From Eutreptiella sp. 'Long Island Sound 2002' (taxonomy: Eukaryota; Euglenozoa; Euglenophyceae; Eutreptiales; Eutreptiaceae), in contig OZ038392.1 in the NCBI GenBank assembly GCA_964036045.1, positions 36,717,330 through 36,781,329 of the forward strand: a stretch of DNA of 64,000 bases, written 5' to 3'. The translations under genes and the position numbers were made by a program. Shown here in pieces: positions 21,694 to 35,100 of the stretch. The stretch's first letter is position 1, and each line of letters starts with the position of its first letter. The notes beneath the pieces are model-generated. The model saw nothing but the letters and a program-made list of their open reading frames with translations. It had not been told where the DNA came from and searched no databases.

Positions 21694-22644
21694 GTATGCT
21701 TGGCATTGCCACAGCTTGCGGACACAACCACTTGTCTCGCTACAGAACGCATCAGAGACCCATAGCAACAGAGCACGCCTTATCACCCGTTGGCAGCCTC
21801 TGTCTCCCCAGGTTTGTAGACACCTGCAGGGAGCCACACAGAGCCAACCACACACAGCCACACAACTATCGAGAACCATACGCAGCTATACACACGTGGC
21901 CGGGGGGGGGGGTCCTTGCACCCCCCCCCCCCCCCCCTGGGGTTTGCAGCCGGAGCCTAATGCGGACATTGCAACCTGAGCATTGATGCCCTGAAGTTTA
22001 ATAGTGGTCCGGGTGGTGTGACCGACAGGACCATAGTTGGTCCAGACTGTCCCTCTTTGTGTATCCCAAGGAGGGTGTTTGTGATGCAACCGGGGTCCCC
22101 CCCTTCATTGTAGGGGGTGTAATCGTCGTACACTGCAGCAAACACAGAAACCACAGGTTGACCGCCCCCCACTTGTGTGCGCCAATACCCTCCCCCCCCC
22201 CCCTGCCATGCACCACGCATTGTCTGGGCATGTAAGCAATACCTCGGAAGCAGAACTACTTACCTCATGGGACTGTAACCAAGCAAAAAAACCCCGCTCC
22301 CTCTAATGGCAGCACTGCAATTGGCACCAAAGTCAATTCGGCCAAAAAAAAAAAGGTTCCCTTGGTAATTCCCGTGCTCTACTTCCATGCATGCTATTCT
22401 TACCACACGGGCCTGGTGATGATTTACTTGTTGTTCTCTTGGTGCCAGTGCTGCTATTGGGGCTTTTTTGTGCGGCATCGAGAGCAATGGGAGCACCGGG
22501 GGTAATGGTTGCATTCGGGGGAATGAACGCCCAAAATAGATTGGTGGTATGTGACACAAACCCAAATATATATACCTACTCCATTCCAAGGGAGAGGCCA
22601 GAGGGACCCTGCATCCACTTGACATAGAAGCTGGGAACCCACAC

Positions 22645-22935
22645 AACATGAGCCCGTGTGCCAGCCACACAAAGCCACACAAAGCCACACAGAGCAACAC
22701 GCAGCCTTGCACAGCTACACACAGCTACACGCAGCCACAGAGGCCACACATAGCCATACACAGCTCCATACAGCCATACATGACACAGACAGTCACAGAG
22801 AGCCACGCACAGCTGCCTGTGGAGCCACACACCACACAGCCACACACAGCCTCATGCAGCCACACATAGCCACGCACAGCCACACAGAGCAACACACAGC
22901 CATGCACAGCCACTCAGCTACGCACAGCCACACCG
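22645..22935. repeat. ACACAGCC-type short tandem repeats
   Basis: Degenerate 8-11 base units such as GCCACACAAA, GCTACACACA and GCCACACAGA fill about 290 bases. The long reading frames over it on both strands are artefacts of this periodicity. Confidence 0.85.
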
Positions 22936-22984
22936 GGCAACCCAGAGCTCAAGGCGGCCACACACAGCTGCGATTGGATTACCC

Positions 22985-23372
22985 GGGGGGGGGGGGGGGG
23001 CGTAAGGGGACAATTTTTGTGGGGGAAATTTCGCTTTTCAGTTGGTCCTGAAATTTGCCCTACGATTTTTTTGTGCAATTTGGGGCACTTCCTGCTCCTT
23101 GTGCATCCTCTCTGGTGGCAGTAGCCAGGTACTGTTGCGCTGTTGTCGGCAGTCCGTCTGTTCGTCACGTCCGTTCATCTTGCTCGCTTGGGAGTGAGAA
23201 TGTGGTCGTCGTCGAGAATGTTTGTGAGCTTGGTTCGAGTGCAAAAAAGGCCACATTTTTTGACAATCAGGGCTGTTGAAGTTTCCCGTGTCTGATGGCC
23301 CTGCACAAAAAAATGGAGGTGCGCCGAAATTTTCTCCTCACGAAATTGTCGCCAGACGAAATCCCCCCCCCC
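22985..23372. mobile_element. Poly-G...poly-C bracketed element, 388 bp
   Basis: A G tract followed by a GGGGACAATTTTTGTGGGGG-like block and AAATTTCGC is mirrored imperfectly at the other end by GCGCCGAAATTTTCTCCTC and a C tract. The imperfect inverted termini of about 45 bases and homopolymer ends fit the same structural class. Confidence 0.55.
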
Positions 23373-24399
23373 TCCTGTGTAGTCAAACTGATGGTGGTTC
23401 ATGTTGTAGATGATCGAATGGTAAGGTGCAAAGCACAGGATCACATGTGCAACAAGCAGCAGCCATATGTTGGACACCGCTTGTGGTGTGTACCCACTAC
23501 CGCATGCACTACTGCCCGCATTTTGCAGACCATATTGTATTTTCGTTTGTGAGGTGCAGAGCTCCTTGGATTGGATGCGATGTGCAACGCGCTGTACCGC
23601 ACCTACCGATGCGCAGCTCGGGCGCCACACCCGCCCCATGCACCAGCACACTGTTGGCATGAAATAGTGTGGATACACCCCCAAGCACCCGTCCCACGTG
23701 GTGCCTGCTGCACCACCAACACTTTGCACTGTGCCTGACATAACAGTCCCAAATGGGGTAGGCACCCTTGCACAAATGCGGCCGAAGTGGGGGAAACAGA
23801 GCGCAAATGGGGAACCCATGTTTAGTGGTTGGCCTGCGTTCAGCCTCTTGCTGGTTGCAGTCCTCTGTGCCCGCCGACACCCACGATTGAAAGTCCGACG
23901 TTCGCCACAAATGCGACAGATATCCACAATCAGTGACTGCGGCATCATCTGGGGCCACAGTTCCAAAATCGCTGGTGTCCCCATGAGGGTGTGCACCGTG
24001 CGCCTCTCACCGCTCAGAGGCAGCGTCTGTGGGGAACCCCCTCAAGTGCCTGATTGTCGACAGTCAATTTATGCGTTTGTGGCTCCTTTAGACATGCAAG
24101 TCTGCCTTGGGTATTCCTGAGGAATATTCCAATAGAAATCAGATGCCGATGATGAGTGGGATAATGCACCGATGGAGGAGGTCGTGAACACCGATGTTGG
24201 TTGCACCTGAACTGATGGCTGTGATGGTACCCCCTTCCCCACGGGTCCAACAACCACCGTGTCCAACGGTCATTTCGTGATCAGACCGTACTTTTTTGGC
24301 ACCCAAAGCAAACCCCCAAAGGCAATGGGGGGTGGAGTTCCTGCCGTGCGTGATCCCTCCGCTCTGCAATTCCAAACTCTACAGCCGGCGTCGATGTCA

Positions 24400-27300
24400 T
24401 GAGCGGCTGGCGTAAGCGCAAAGGCGTCCCCAGCGCCTCCACAGGTCACGTCAGCCAGGCACTCTCTGCTCGCAACTGCGCACTGGAAACGGCACGAGGC
24501 CCGATCCCTCGAACCACCTGGACTGACTTGGCTGCCACGTCCAGCAGCGCCCCCATCTCAGCGCCATCAACGCTAACGCCCTCTGATCCGCAGTCCTGCG
24601 CTTGGAAGCCGGGCTCGCCTGCACGCACGACGCGTGCCGGGGCACCCGATGGGACCGCCGCTTGCGCCGGGGACTGCAGGCCTTCCCCCGCGCGGTCGCT
24701 GCATGCGCTACTGCACTGCGATGAGGAGGACCCCCCAGACGGAGCGAAGGGTGCCGCCCGCGACGCGGGGCAAAGGGGGATGGCCGGGGCAGCGGGAGCG
24801 AGGCCCCGGGCGGGGGGTGATGCGTGGGAGAGGGGCCGGGCTTGGGGTGACGGACCGAGAGCTGAGGGCCGAGATGCGCGGGAGAAGAACGAGGAGGCGG
24901 AGGGGGGCCTGTGGGTGCGGAACGTGCGGCGGAGAGGCGATCCGCGGGCGACGGGGCTGGAGGACGGGGGGCCGTGGGCGGTGACGGGCGCTGCCGGGGC
25001 CGCCGAGAGCGAGGGGACCGGGGGGAGTACCGGGATCCGGCGGCGCGGGGGCACGGACGACGCGGGCGCCAGCGCCGGCTGCAGCCCGAAACGAGGGGAC
25101 CGCAGCGGCGGTGGACTGGGGACGCACCCCCGGGACTCGGAGAACGAGGCCCGGGGGTGTGCTGTGTCGGAGGCCCATCGTGTGGGCGTGGGACAGGGCA
25201 CAGGGCCTGGGTGGCCGGAGGCAGGCGCTTGGTGGGGGGCCGGAGGGCGGTGGTGCGGAGGGGGCGCTGCGGATGCAGAGTGCGCGTGCGCTCCGCCCGC
25301 GGACCGTGTCGATGTGCCGCGGAGCGGCCGCAGTGCACGGGCAGAAGCGCCGAGAGCGGAGGGCGGTGCGGCCGGGGCTGCCCTGGGGACTGGCGACTGC
25401 GGCGTGGGAGAAGCTGTGCATTCACGTGGGGCCTGTGGACCGGGTCCCGGTTTGAGGGGGTGCGCCGCATGCGCTTTGGGGTCCCGCCTGACCTCCCCTC
25501 GGTCGCCGGTTGGGCAGGTCTTACGGGCATGTGGCCCAGGCCATGCCCCGGGGATGGGGCAGGGGAGTACGCAGGCGTGTGACGACGAGGGGCCGGCGCC
25601 TCATGGGGACAGCAGCAGCGGAGGGGGGCCGGGGGAAGGGGACGGCAGCTGCCGGCACGGGCCCTCGGAGGGCCCAGCGGCGGTGGGTTGGGCTGGTACA
25701 GCCCGGCCCCACTCGGAGGTGGCAGTCGGTGGGGACCACGGCCCAGCGGCGGCCTGGGACGAGCGCGGCCCCCGCACTGAGGCCGCGCCGCAGACCGGGG
25801 GCGCGGACGCCCTCGAGATCTGCTTCGCTCACCCGCCCGGCGGCCCCGGGGAACCCGGCGGATGGCGGGGCTCCCCCGGGGGACGTGAGGCTGCTGCCGG
25901 GGACGTGCTACAGCGACGCGACGCTGTCGTGTGCCACAGGTCCGTAGTCCCGCGTGTGGCGATGGCGCGGTGTGTGGGAGGGGGGCCAAGCGGTGAGGGG
26001 GATCGGCAAGTGGAGCATCGGGAGTTCGGTTGGGCCGCTGAAAGGACAGGCATGGGGGTGGGCTTAAGGCGGGTTGGGTGCTGTGGAGAGGCGCGGGTTT
26101 GAGTCTTGAGTCTTGCGTCCACAGGCGAAGTGGGAAGTAGCGGGGGGGGGGGGGGGGGCAGCACTGGAGCCCTCCAAAATCAGAGGGGCTCTCGTGACAG
26201 GGCCGAGAAAGAAGGGTCGTTCTCGGGGCTGGCGGTGGCTTGAACACGGAAGAAAGTTTTCTGCAAACAATTCCACAAAAAACCCACCGAAAGTTGATCT
26301 GCGCGCCATTGGGGGTCATTTGGAGTCGGTTCTCTGTTGGGGTCACCCCCCCCCCCCCCATCCCGGGCTAACTACCCCTATTCTACCGGACCTCACCCCA
26401 TTGCACGGCTGTGACCGAGTGACCGGATGCGTGGCCGAATGGGGCCGGCAGAATGCACGTGCCTCCCCCGGGGCACAGGCCCACGTGTGGCACGGTATCG
26501 GGGGGGGGGGGGGTCCAAGACGGTTCGGGCGCAGCAGAGGGCGGGTCAGCCCCCCCCCCCCTCCCCCAGCCCCGCAGCCGCCGGTGGTCGGAGCCTCCAC
26601 CCGCCCACCCACTGCGGAGCTGGTGGCCCCAGAAGTGGTCCCAAATGGAACAGGCGCTCAGGGGCGGTCGGCAGGTCCCACGCGGCCACTCTCGGTGCTG
26701 AGGGCCACGCAGGAGCGCTGTCCGTCACGGCCGAGAGGGGGGGGGGGGGGCACATGGGTACGACCTCCGGAGCTGCGGAAGGGCGTCGCACGCCCCCCCG
26801 CATTTGCCCCCCCTTTTTCACTGTTCAACGCGGTCCAAATCGGTGACCCAGCGCCCGTCGCTGCGCAAAGGGGCACTGCGGGATGCGTGAGGCCCGGCCC
26901 CGGGGGTTCGATGAGGAGTGAGAGGGACGATGGCGCCGGGTGTTCCAGGGCCACGGCCGGGCCCTTTGGATGACTCGCTAGCGCAGGACTGGGCCGAGGT
27001 GTGGCCCCCGGGGGCCAAAGACCCGACACCAATGCCAAGCCCTCGGCTTCGAATCCCCAAATCCGCCGCGGGGGGGGTCCAGGCCCATCTACACCGAGAC
27101 AACCGGCAACCGGACCCTCCAAGAGGGCCCCTGCGTAGAGCCCCATGGGGGTCCAGGACCAGGCCTTTGTTTATGGGGAATTCATACGAAAGGGAGGGGG
27201 GGGGGTCTGGGTGGGTCCCACAAAGGGGCCGCTTGTTCACACTTGATTTTCCCTCAGCCAAATTTTCGGTGAAGATTTCTTTTTGGGAGGGTGGGTCTCA

Positions 27301-28200
27301 GAGCCCAAAGACCCCCCCCCCTCTTACAAATGAAGCCTGTCCCAAGATGTTTGAGGGCAGCCCCGTTTTAGAACGTGTGTACAGAACGTGGAATGGCGTG
27401 TCGTTGGCTCTGCCTCTGACCCTTCAATCAGCAACACCCGGTTTCACTCACACCACAGAGCTCAACGAGAGCCCGTCCAGCGCCAGCGGGTGCTCTGGGA
27501 TTCCGCTGCTGCTGCCCCACGCACCGGCCCCGGACCCGCGCCAGAAGCATCGGCCGTGGCCGTTGCGCACGCGGCGCGCGCGGCGCCGCCGTCGCCGGAC
27601 GCAGCGGCGTCACGGACGCTGATCCCGCCGGCGTTTGCCGGGGGTGTCCCGGTCCCCGACACGGCACAAGCGCCGGTTGACAACGCCTCCGGCTGCCACC
27701 AGAATGCCCGGTGCTCTACGCGACCGTGCGCGGGAGAAATTCCGGACGGGTCCGGGCCCCTCAGACCCCCCACCTGCCGCGCCAGCCCCGGGAATTTGGG
27801 GGTCAGTCCTGCTGCGCACATGGGCACACCCGCTTCCGACGGCCGTGCGTCGCCCGTGCGCCATGACACCCCCGACGGGCGCAGTTCACCGGGGGCCTCC
27901 GCCACCGGAGCAGTGCGCGCGCGCGATGCAGTTGTGCCGGGGCCCGCCGGTCATTCACCGAGCGCCCCGGCGGCCCCACATGTCGCGTCCCTGCAGCGCG
28001 ATCCCGCGACACGGGCATTGGAGCCGATGGGCCCGGAGGTCCGTGAGGGTGCTCTGTGTGGGGCCTGCGGTGCAGGGGCGCTGGGGGGAGACGACTCAGC
28101 GTGCGGCGGTCCGTGTGCCATGAATGGAAATGGAAGGGGGAGGACGGGGCGGTTCAGACTTGGCTTTTGGGTGTGTGGTCCTCTCGTCTCAGCGCGTTTA
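24400..28200. other. GC-rich island with overlapping antiparallel ORFs
   Basis: This 3.8 kb block is far richer in G and C than its flanks. It contains a 567-codon frame on plus (24399-26102), a 636-codon frame on minus (24451-26361) and several others of 100-350 codons, all rich in Ala, Gly, Pro and Arg. Such mutually overlapping frames arise when stops are rare for compositional reasons. A fragment near 24600-24720 (GLACTHDACRGTRWDRRLRR) looks protein-like and may be decayed LINE sequence. No gene is called. Confidence 0.5.
27196..27321. mobile_element. Poly-G...poly-C MITE, copy 1
   Basis: A G tract, CTGGGTGGGTCCCACAAAGG, an AT-rich core, GGGTGGGTCTCAGAGCC and AAAGAC before a C tract. It is about 85 percent identical to 31512-31647, so this is a real repeat family whose boundaries are the two homopolymers. 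Confidence 0.8.
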
Positions 28201-28241
28201 CAGACCGGGCCATTGCCGAGTGGCACAAACCCCAACCCGCA

Positions 28242-28403
28242 GGGGGAGGGGGGGGGGTCAGAGGCAAAAAAAGTTTGTGTACCCAAAATCCCCCTCAAAT
28301 TTTGGGACCCCTTTGATGAATTTGATTTTTTCCCCCTGGGAAACGTTTTCTTGTGTGGGGGAGTGGGTTGGCTGGGGTTTGTCCTCATTGACCCCCCCCC
28401 CCC
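28242..28403. mobile_element. Poly-G...poly-C bracketed element, 162 bp
   Basis: It begins with a G tract and TCAGAGG and ends TTGA plus a C tract, giving an inverted GGGGGTCA/TGACCCCC end. The AT-rich interior is non-coding. Confidence 0.5.
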
Positions 28404-28955
28404 TCAGCCCGGGTACATAAGTGAGTAAGTCTGGCGTGAGGGCAGGATCATGCCGGTGATTTCAAAACCTGACATCATGGCCCCTCGGCCCGGGGGTCCT
28501 GAGCAATGACCTGGTCAGGGGATTTGGGGGACGGATACTTTCGAACTCCACGCGCCGGGCAGAGCTTCCCTCTATTTCCCCCCAAAATTTTGGCGTTTTG
28601 GGGCTTGTGTACCAACAATAGCCTTCAATCTTTTTCCAGCGTGGAGTTTGACCCGTAGCACCGGGATTTTTCAGTCGGGCCCTCCTTAAAATGCACGCAG
28701 ACGATTTCTTCTTGACGACCTGGACTAGCGTGTCCACCCAGAAGTACCAATCGGCACACAGCGAATCCCCCACCCCCCCTCCACAATCCAAAGGGCCCCT
28801 GGTGGATCGATGCCCTCCTGTAGTGTGTCGAAAATCATTTCTTCGGCTGAGTACTTGATGCTGCCTAGTGTTGAGGAACTCTGGGGACAGGCCCACCATT
28901 GGGCCATGCGGTGCAGGGAATGCCGCCAACCTGAACACTGGCCCGTGCTCTACAG

Positions 28956-29105
28956 GACCTGCAACCGCTGTCCTGCCAGCTGACCGCCCGTGACAAGCAC
29001 ACAGCTCACCTGGCCATCCACACTTACATTGCCCTGACCACCGGACGTACAAGTGGTGACGCTCACAGCCCACCTCCGCTCCCAGTGCCCCTCCCCAGCG
29101 CTGAG
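28956..29105 (+). CDS. Unknown gene, candidate exon 1 (Pro-rich end)
   Basis: Acceptor CTCTACAG followed by GAC; 50 codons open from DLQPLSCQLTARDKHTAHLA to a proline-rich end; donor GTGTGC after GAG, phase 0 at both ends. It has no in-frame ATG, and the codon pattern looks coding. Confidence 0.45.
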
Positions 29106-32085
29106 GTGTGCAATACCCCTGACCGCATCGCAGGACTGACAGGATGTTTGATTCTGGCTTGCCTGGGGTGCGGTGTTCATTTGGGAGGGTGCAAGCCCCC
29201 CCCCCCCCCCCCAAGGGAGTTTGTTGGCAGAACTGCAGCTGGTTGAAATGGACTGGGAGCAGGGACCAAGCCAGGCAGACACCGAAAGCATGCCGTCCTC
29301 CCACACCTCATCAAGGCACACATCGCCAGCGTCACGCATGTCTGACGACGCCTCCACACTGTCCTGCAGCACCATGTGTTCTCACTGCACCACTCCATAA
29401 ACCCAGTGCCCCACATGGGCACCATCAGCGCAACAAACCCACCCAAGCAACCCCCCCCCCCCCCTGAATGGCTGTGTGTTGAATGTGCGCTAACCAGCAC
29501 CACCAGGGCACAGTGAGCCCGAACCAAGATCCCAGGAGTACCGGCCGAATGGGGCCAGCGTCAAGCAGGTATCCCAGGGACTGACCCTGACCACCATGCA
29601 CGCCACTGACCCTGTAGAGTCAAAGCCCCGCAAACTTGGGTACGACAGTGTACATATGGAAGGTAGGGACAAGCGAACACTGGCGGAAGCACCGGGACAG
29701 TCGCCTAGCAAAAACCCGGACGCACTGCTGTGAACTTGCTGAAGAACAATGGCTGGAAGTGTCTATGGCGGGGACATCCAGCTCAGCCTACCGACCAATT
29801 GAAGCCCCCCAAGGGAGGTTTCGTAGTTTGTATGGGAGGTGCGCCGGTGTGCAGAGGAGGTCTGACGGAATGAGGTCTGGCTATGTGTAGACGGGGTGTG
29901 GTTTGGTGTGGTGTAGTGTAATGTGGTGTTGTGCGGTGCGGTGAGGCTTGGCGTTGCTGGCGTTGCTGGCATGGCATGGCATGGCATGGCATGGCATGGC
30001 ATGGCATTGTGTGGCGTGTAGTGTGGTGTGGTGTGCCGAAGGCGCTGTGACCAAATGGCAATGGCCGGGATGTCTTGCACACGGGTACTGCAAAGCGGGG
30101 GGGCTGTGTGTCTGGACGCGTGCTGTGGTGCGTACCTGTGACGGGGCAGGAGCTGTCCCCGCGTAGGGCAGCCTTAGTGCAGGGCGGCCTTGGGACTCCC
30201 TGCCGCTCCGCCTGCCGGTGCATTGAAGTTCTCGCAATGCGCACACCACAGGGCCCCCTTGGCCCCGAGCGGGCCTATCTCGCCGGCGAAGGGTATACGT
30301 GGCGTCCCAGGCTGCAACTGGGGCGGGTCCGCTGCGCAGTCCTGGTGGTCGGAGCTGGGGCCCGCTGGTCCGTGAGGTCGTTCCTCGGTGGCGGAGACCC
30401 GTGGTAGTCGTCCTTCGGGCGCCGTAGTTGCTCCGCGGAACGGGAGGGGGCGATGAGAGCCAGGGGACTCCACGACTGACGGGGGTCCCGGCTGGTTTGC
30501 CCCTTCAGCGGGGCCCTCCACTGCCGCCGTGCGGCCACGGTGGGCGGGCTGTTGGGCTGGCTGCGTTGTAGCGGGGGGGGGGGCGGCGTGGGATTCTCCA
30601 CCGCAGGGCAGCGGTCCAGGCCTGCGAGGTGGCCCCGGAGGTATGCCAGCCCCAGGTCCCGCTGATGTGGTTGCAGCGCCGGATGGGGGCGGTGTGCGAC
30701 GCGCATGATCTGGTGGCGCGTGTGCGCGTGCTGAGATGCACAGTGTCGGGGGGGTGCACACGGTGCGATGAACGGTTTCGTGCGCTGCAGAGTAGCCCCC
30801 CCCCCCCCGCCGTCCGTCATGTCCTCTCTGCCCTGTTGTCCGGCAGGTCAGCGCTGTCCTTGCGTTGTGGCAATTGAAGCAGATTGCCCAATGCCAAGAC
30901 GTTGAGGCTGCCGTCACTGACTACGAGCAGTTTCACGTCTGCGCCGCGCAGCTTTTCCGTCACTTGCCCCACGTGCTCACGGACGCAAAGCGGGGGATGC
31001 GGGAACGATGGCTGGACCCGGTTGTGGCAGTGTACCAGAGGGTGGCCGCTGCGCCCCCCTTGTCCGCCGCTATGGGCCTCTTGCAGAGAGGGCTACTGCG
31101 GCTGATGTGCATTGGCCTGGGCCACCTGCTGCAGACCGTTAATCAGGGTATTGTTGCCGGGAGCAGGCGTGGGGGTGTGGTTTGCAGAAGCCTTTTTGCG
31201 TCGAGCTGTCCAGTTGTTGTCTGGCTGTTATTGTTTTTCGTTGAGGATTGAGGCTGATGTGGCACAGCTGCAGCTGCGGATGATGACGAGTTGCTGGCCC
31301 GGTTTCACTCAGGAACCCGGGTGGGAGGGAGGGAGGAGGAGTGGGTAGGGAATTGCCCAGCTTGACTTCGAAATCAAAGTGATAGATTTACTGATTGAAA
31401 ACAATCACCCGGCAGAAAAATAACAGCTTTTTGAAAGTGAAAAATAGCATGAACCTGAGATTAGATCGACAACCTGTGCTTCAGGCTTTGTTTGCAAGGA
31501 AGTAATACGTTGGGGGGGGGGGGGGGGCGGGGTCTGGGTGGGTCCCACAAAGGGCCGCTTATTCAAACTTGATTTTCCTCAGCCACATTTTGGGTCAAGA
31601 TTTTTTCTGGGTGGGTGGGTCTCAGAGCCAAAAGACCCCCCCCCCCCGCTGTCAACAAAGCCTGCTGTGCTTGTGTCTGTGTTTTTTTGGGCGGCTATTC
31701 AACAAACTTGGTCTCATGACGCGATTGGAGGAGAAGCTGCCAATCGTTCGGCCTGAGCCGTGCGGCAACGGCCCGTTGCGGTTTGGGGCCCACTCCCCTG
31801 TGCCCCTCCCCTCACATATGCGTAGATTGACCCAAGGGCAGGCCTCTGTGTCCCACCCCAGCATAGATGAAGAGCGGGGTCCCTGGGCCACAGGTTGCGA
31901 GGAGTGGCAATGCGAGGTGAAGGTCTCAGCTGGCCCTCATGATGGGGTGGCTTTGGGGCGAGCGAAAAGAAAGGATGGACGGAATTGTAGTCGGAACAGG
32001 GGTGCCAGTGCAGTTCAGAGCCCCAGAAGCACTCTAGTTTGTTGGAATCCATGATATGGCCCAAAAGTGCCGCAGGAGTAAAAAA

Positions 32086-32119
<34 letters not shown>

Positions 32120-35100
32120 TTCTTCACCTTGCTCTGCAAGGGACACAGAAATGCACCAACTCTGGTGCTCAAATACCACCACATATTATGGCTGGCACAT
32201 CTATGCCGCACCAGAGGTGCAAACCAGATCACCGGCCAGGCGATTTGGGAAACAGATCAGTGCCACAAGGGGTCTGGGCCTTTCGGCCGTGCAATTCACA
32301 CCGCACACGAATGTGGGTGGGTGTCAGTGCAGGGGTGGTGGAGTTGGAAGGTACCAGGGAAAAGCGACCCCCTGCTACTCTACGGGGACAAAAACACAGT
32401 GAAGCACGAAGTGCGTGAACAGCTGCGTTCCCAAATGCTGGATGCGTTAGTGCAGCGGCGGCCCCGACTTTTTGCTGGGGTCCATTACGCCACGTGCAGG
32501 CAGCTGGTACAACCCAGTGTAGCTGCTTTTGACACGGAACTACAGCGGTCCATCCTCCGGGGCATCCTCTCTGGAGCCACTTGGACGGCACTCAGGGCAT
32601 ACCAGAGGGGTATGCGCGTGGCCTCGACATGCCCTTTTTGTGGCAATGCACCAGAGGACGAGGAACACATATTGTGGCACTGCACAGCTTGGCACACTGC
32701 ACGCACCGCTCACATGCCTGACGTCCTCGATGCGGCCGCACACATACCGAGCCTTCTCCTCCCATATCAATGGCCTCCGTGCCTCAGATGTTGTGGGCTG
32801 GCACCTGAAATCCCAGATGACTGCATCAAATCAGGGAGGGCCTACACCTTCTTGAACACTTTGCATACCATGTTCGTAGCTGTCTTGCAAGCTCGGAAAG
32901 TGCGCAACGCGCAGGCCCCAGCCGTTTTTCCAGGAACCGCCCGGTCACAACAGCTACGACAGTATCCATACCAACAGTTGGTAGGGCCACTACCATATAG
33001 TGGGGAGAAAGACACACTACTGCTCCGCACCCCCAAAAAGCATGAGTGGCCGTGGGAAATGCCTTTCCTTGCCGATCTTCTGCGATGGTTGAGGGCTCTG
33101 ACCTGGACACAAGAACCGGGTTCAGTGACCTTCTTAGAGTTAGCTCTGGACTTCGAAGAATTTGCCGAGCGTACCCTGCCACATGCACCACAAGCCAAAT
33201 TCAAGGGAACGACACTTTCACTGCAGGAAAGGGGCAGGGTGCTGCGGCTGGCCATGAACAGTGTGCAGCGACTTGTCACCAAAGGCCAACTGCACCCAGC
33301 ACGCATCGTCACGCGATGCAGTTCGTTGGTCCCTCTGGGAGGACCAGCGCTATGTGGACTGAATTGCCGCCCTTATTTCGCAGGCAGGAATGCAATGCTT
33401 TTCCACATCCAAAAGTTGGCAGATTACTGCGAACAATTATGGTCCTCCAAAGTGGGTGCGTACAGAGTGCATGCGCCACGGCCATACGCATATCGCCCGC
33501 GCAGGTCAGCCGCAGAAGTGGAATCACACAGGCTGCACCGGGCTCTCCATGGCAATCTGCAGACAGGACTGGCACCTCCATCAGAGCAGATAATGCCAGC
33601 CAAGGGGGGGGGATCGAACTCGTCTTTTGGGGCCGATTTCTTCCCAGTCATTGGGGATGGGCGCTTGCCACAACGCCCCTACACAGGCACGCGCAGACAC
33701 GTGTCAACACACACCACGCCGCACTTGGCACCGAGGGTCGACCATTCCAAATGCGTGGCACACACAGCGCTGGCATGTATGACCTGCAAGAGACTGCGCA
33801 AATCGGCAGAAGCGTGCTGCAAACTCGGGCATCACGCAGCAAGCCACGTGGCTCGTAGGCCACAGCTGCAACTATGCCCCTTGCATAACTTACCCCCCTG
33901 CCCGAGATGTACCCTCAAGCAGAGAGGGGTGCGCCATTGTTGTGACCGGGGGCACCACAAGGTATGCACCCCGGTCCCGGCACACAGGAAACATACTCTC
34001 CCTATGCAATCTCTGTTGCCCCACAAAAAACCTTGCCTACAAAGGCCAGCACGGCACTCATCAGGTCTGCTGAGGTCCCCACACCAACCGCCCACGCCAC
34101 CGGCGCCCAAGCGCAGAAGGCCGAAAACACCACCGCCCCCATCCCCCCCAGCACCTGTTCCACAGGGACTGGAAGGTGACGAAGCCGAGGATGCAGTAGC
34201 CCGACCACTCTTTTTGTCGAGGCATGGGAGAGCCAGTACTTCGGTCACATAACCAACCAAACACAGAGGTTCTGATTCCGCAGAAGGGGGGGAAACAACG
34301 TCACACAGAGGCCTCAGCAGACCTGAGCTGAATGGGACGTCCAACCCAATGCTGCACAAGGATCTACCTCATCAAAGTACAGAGCACACACACACACACA
34401 CACATGAGTGGTGCTCGTGTACGGGCACAAATCTGTGCCACACCATTAGGAGGCAGACAGGTTGGCGAAGGAAGGAGCACAGCTGTCCATTGTACACAAG
34501 GTCAAAAGTCGTGGTAGGTCCCAAGATCCACAGTCGGAGAGGCAACAGCAAAAGAAAACGAGGGGTAGGGGCGTCAAGAGGCGGACGGCAGTACAGGTGT
34601 CCGATAGTAGCGCAGATGAGGAGGTGCAGTCAGTAAGTAGACGAAGAAAGTGCAAGCGGCAAGGGCCACTTGGCCTCCCTCACCCAGAGCTGGATTGATG
34701 TATATGACCCACTGTGAATAAGGACCATCAATGGACTTCAAAGAACTGCCTCTGGCGAGCACTGAAGGCGATGAAAACACCCCCCGATGGTGGGGCAATT
34801 GGCAATTGGCACATGATTTGCGCAGTCGTAGTGGTAGGAATGTTGAACCTCGCGGTTTGAGCAATGGTTGAAATGGATGCCTTGGCACACACACACGATT
34901 TGGTGGCGGCATGGCCAAAAAGGGATGGGGACCAGCTGCCGCTCCCACACGACTCTTCGGGATAAGAAGTGCCCATACTCTCGAAATGATCGGGGAAAGG
35001 GACGCTGGACAGGGAAGGCGGGGGGCAGGACCGGGTTTTAGATCGCCGCTGTACAGGGTCACATGCCTGCGCCGCTTTTACGGGCATCACGGCCACCCCA

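Larger units (their letters stand above)
21694..24399. other. Repeat-rich stretch without a called gene
   Basis: Holds adjoining G and C tracts (21901-21938), the ACACAGCC array, the 22985-23372 element and a 273-codon minus-strand frame (23175-23996) that spans one of those repeats. Fragments such as DICRICGERRTFNRGC within it could be decayed zinc-finger coding, but no gene is supported. Confidence 0.4.

Noticed and set aside
23175-23996. 273-codon minus-strand ORF
   Set aside because: It runs through one end of a poly-G/poly-C element and mixes an uninformative first half with repeat-derived sequence; no domain or splice support.
24451-26361. 636-codon minus-strand ORF
   Set aside because: It overlaps a 567-codon plus-strand frame and several others in a very GC-rich block, is low complexity (Pro, Arg, Ser, His), and crosses C tracts; stop codons are rare here for compositional reasons.
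27030-27060. B-box-like GGCTTCGAATCCCC
   Set aside because: No A box at tRNA spacing upstream; the same holds for GGGCTCGAATCC near 49452 and GGTTCGTGATCC near 47665.
29239-29400. Ser-rich exon candidate (LVEMDWEQGPSQADTESMPS)
   Set aside because: The frame looks coding, but no donor in a compatible phase lets it sit between the exons at 28956 and 29536, which join each other directly. It may be an alternative last exon.
30620-30791. Exon candidate with CDAHDLVARVRVLRC and CTRC
   Set aside because: Open and protein-like, but neither end matches the phases of its neighbours and it lies in GC-rich sequence next to a C tract.
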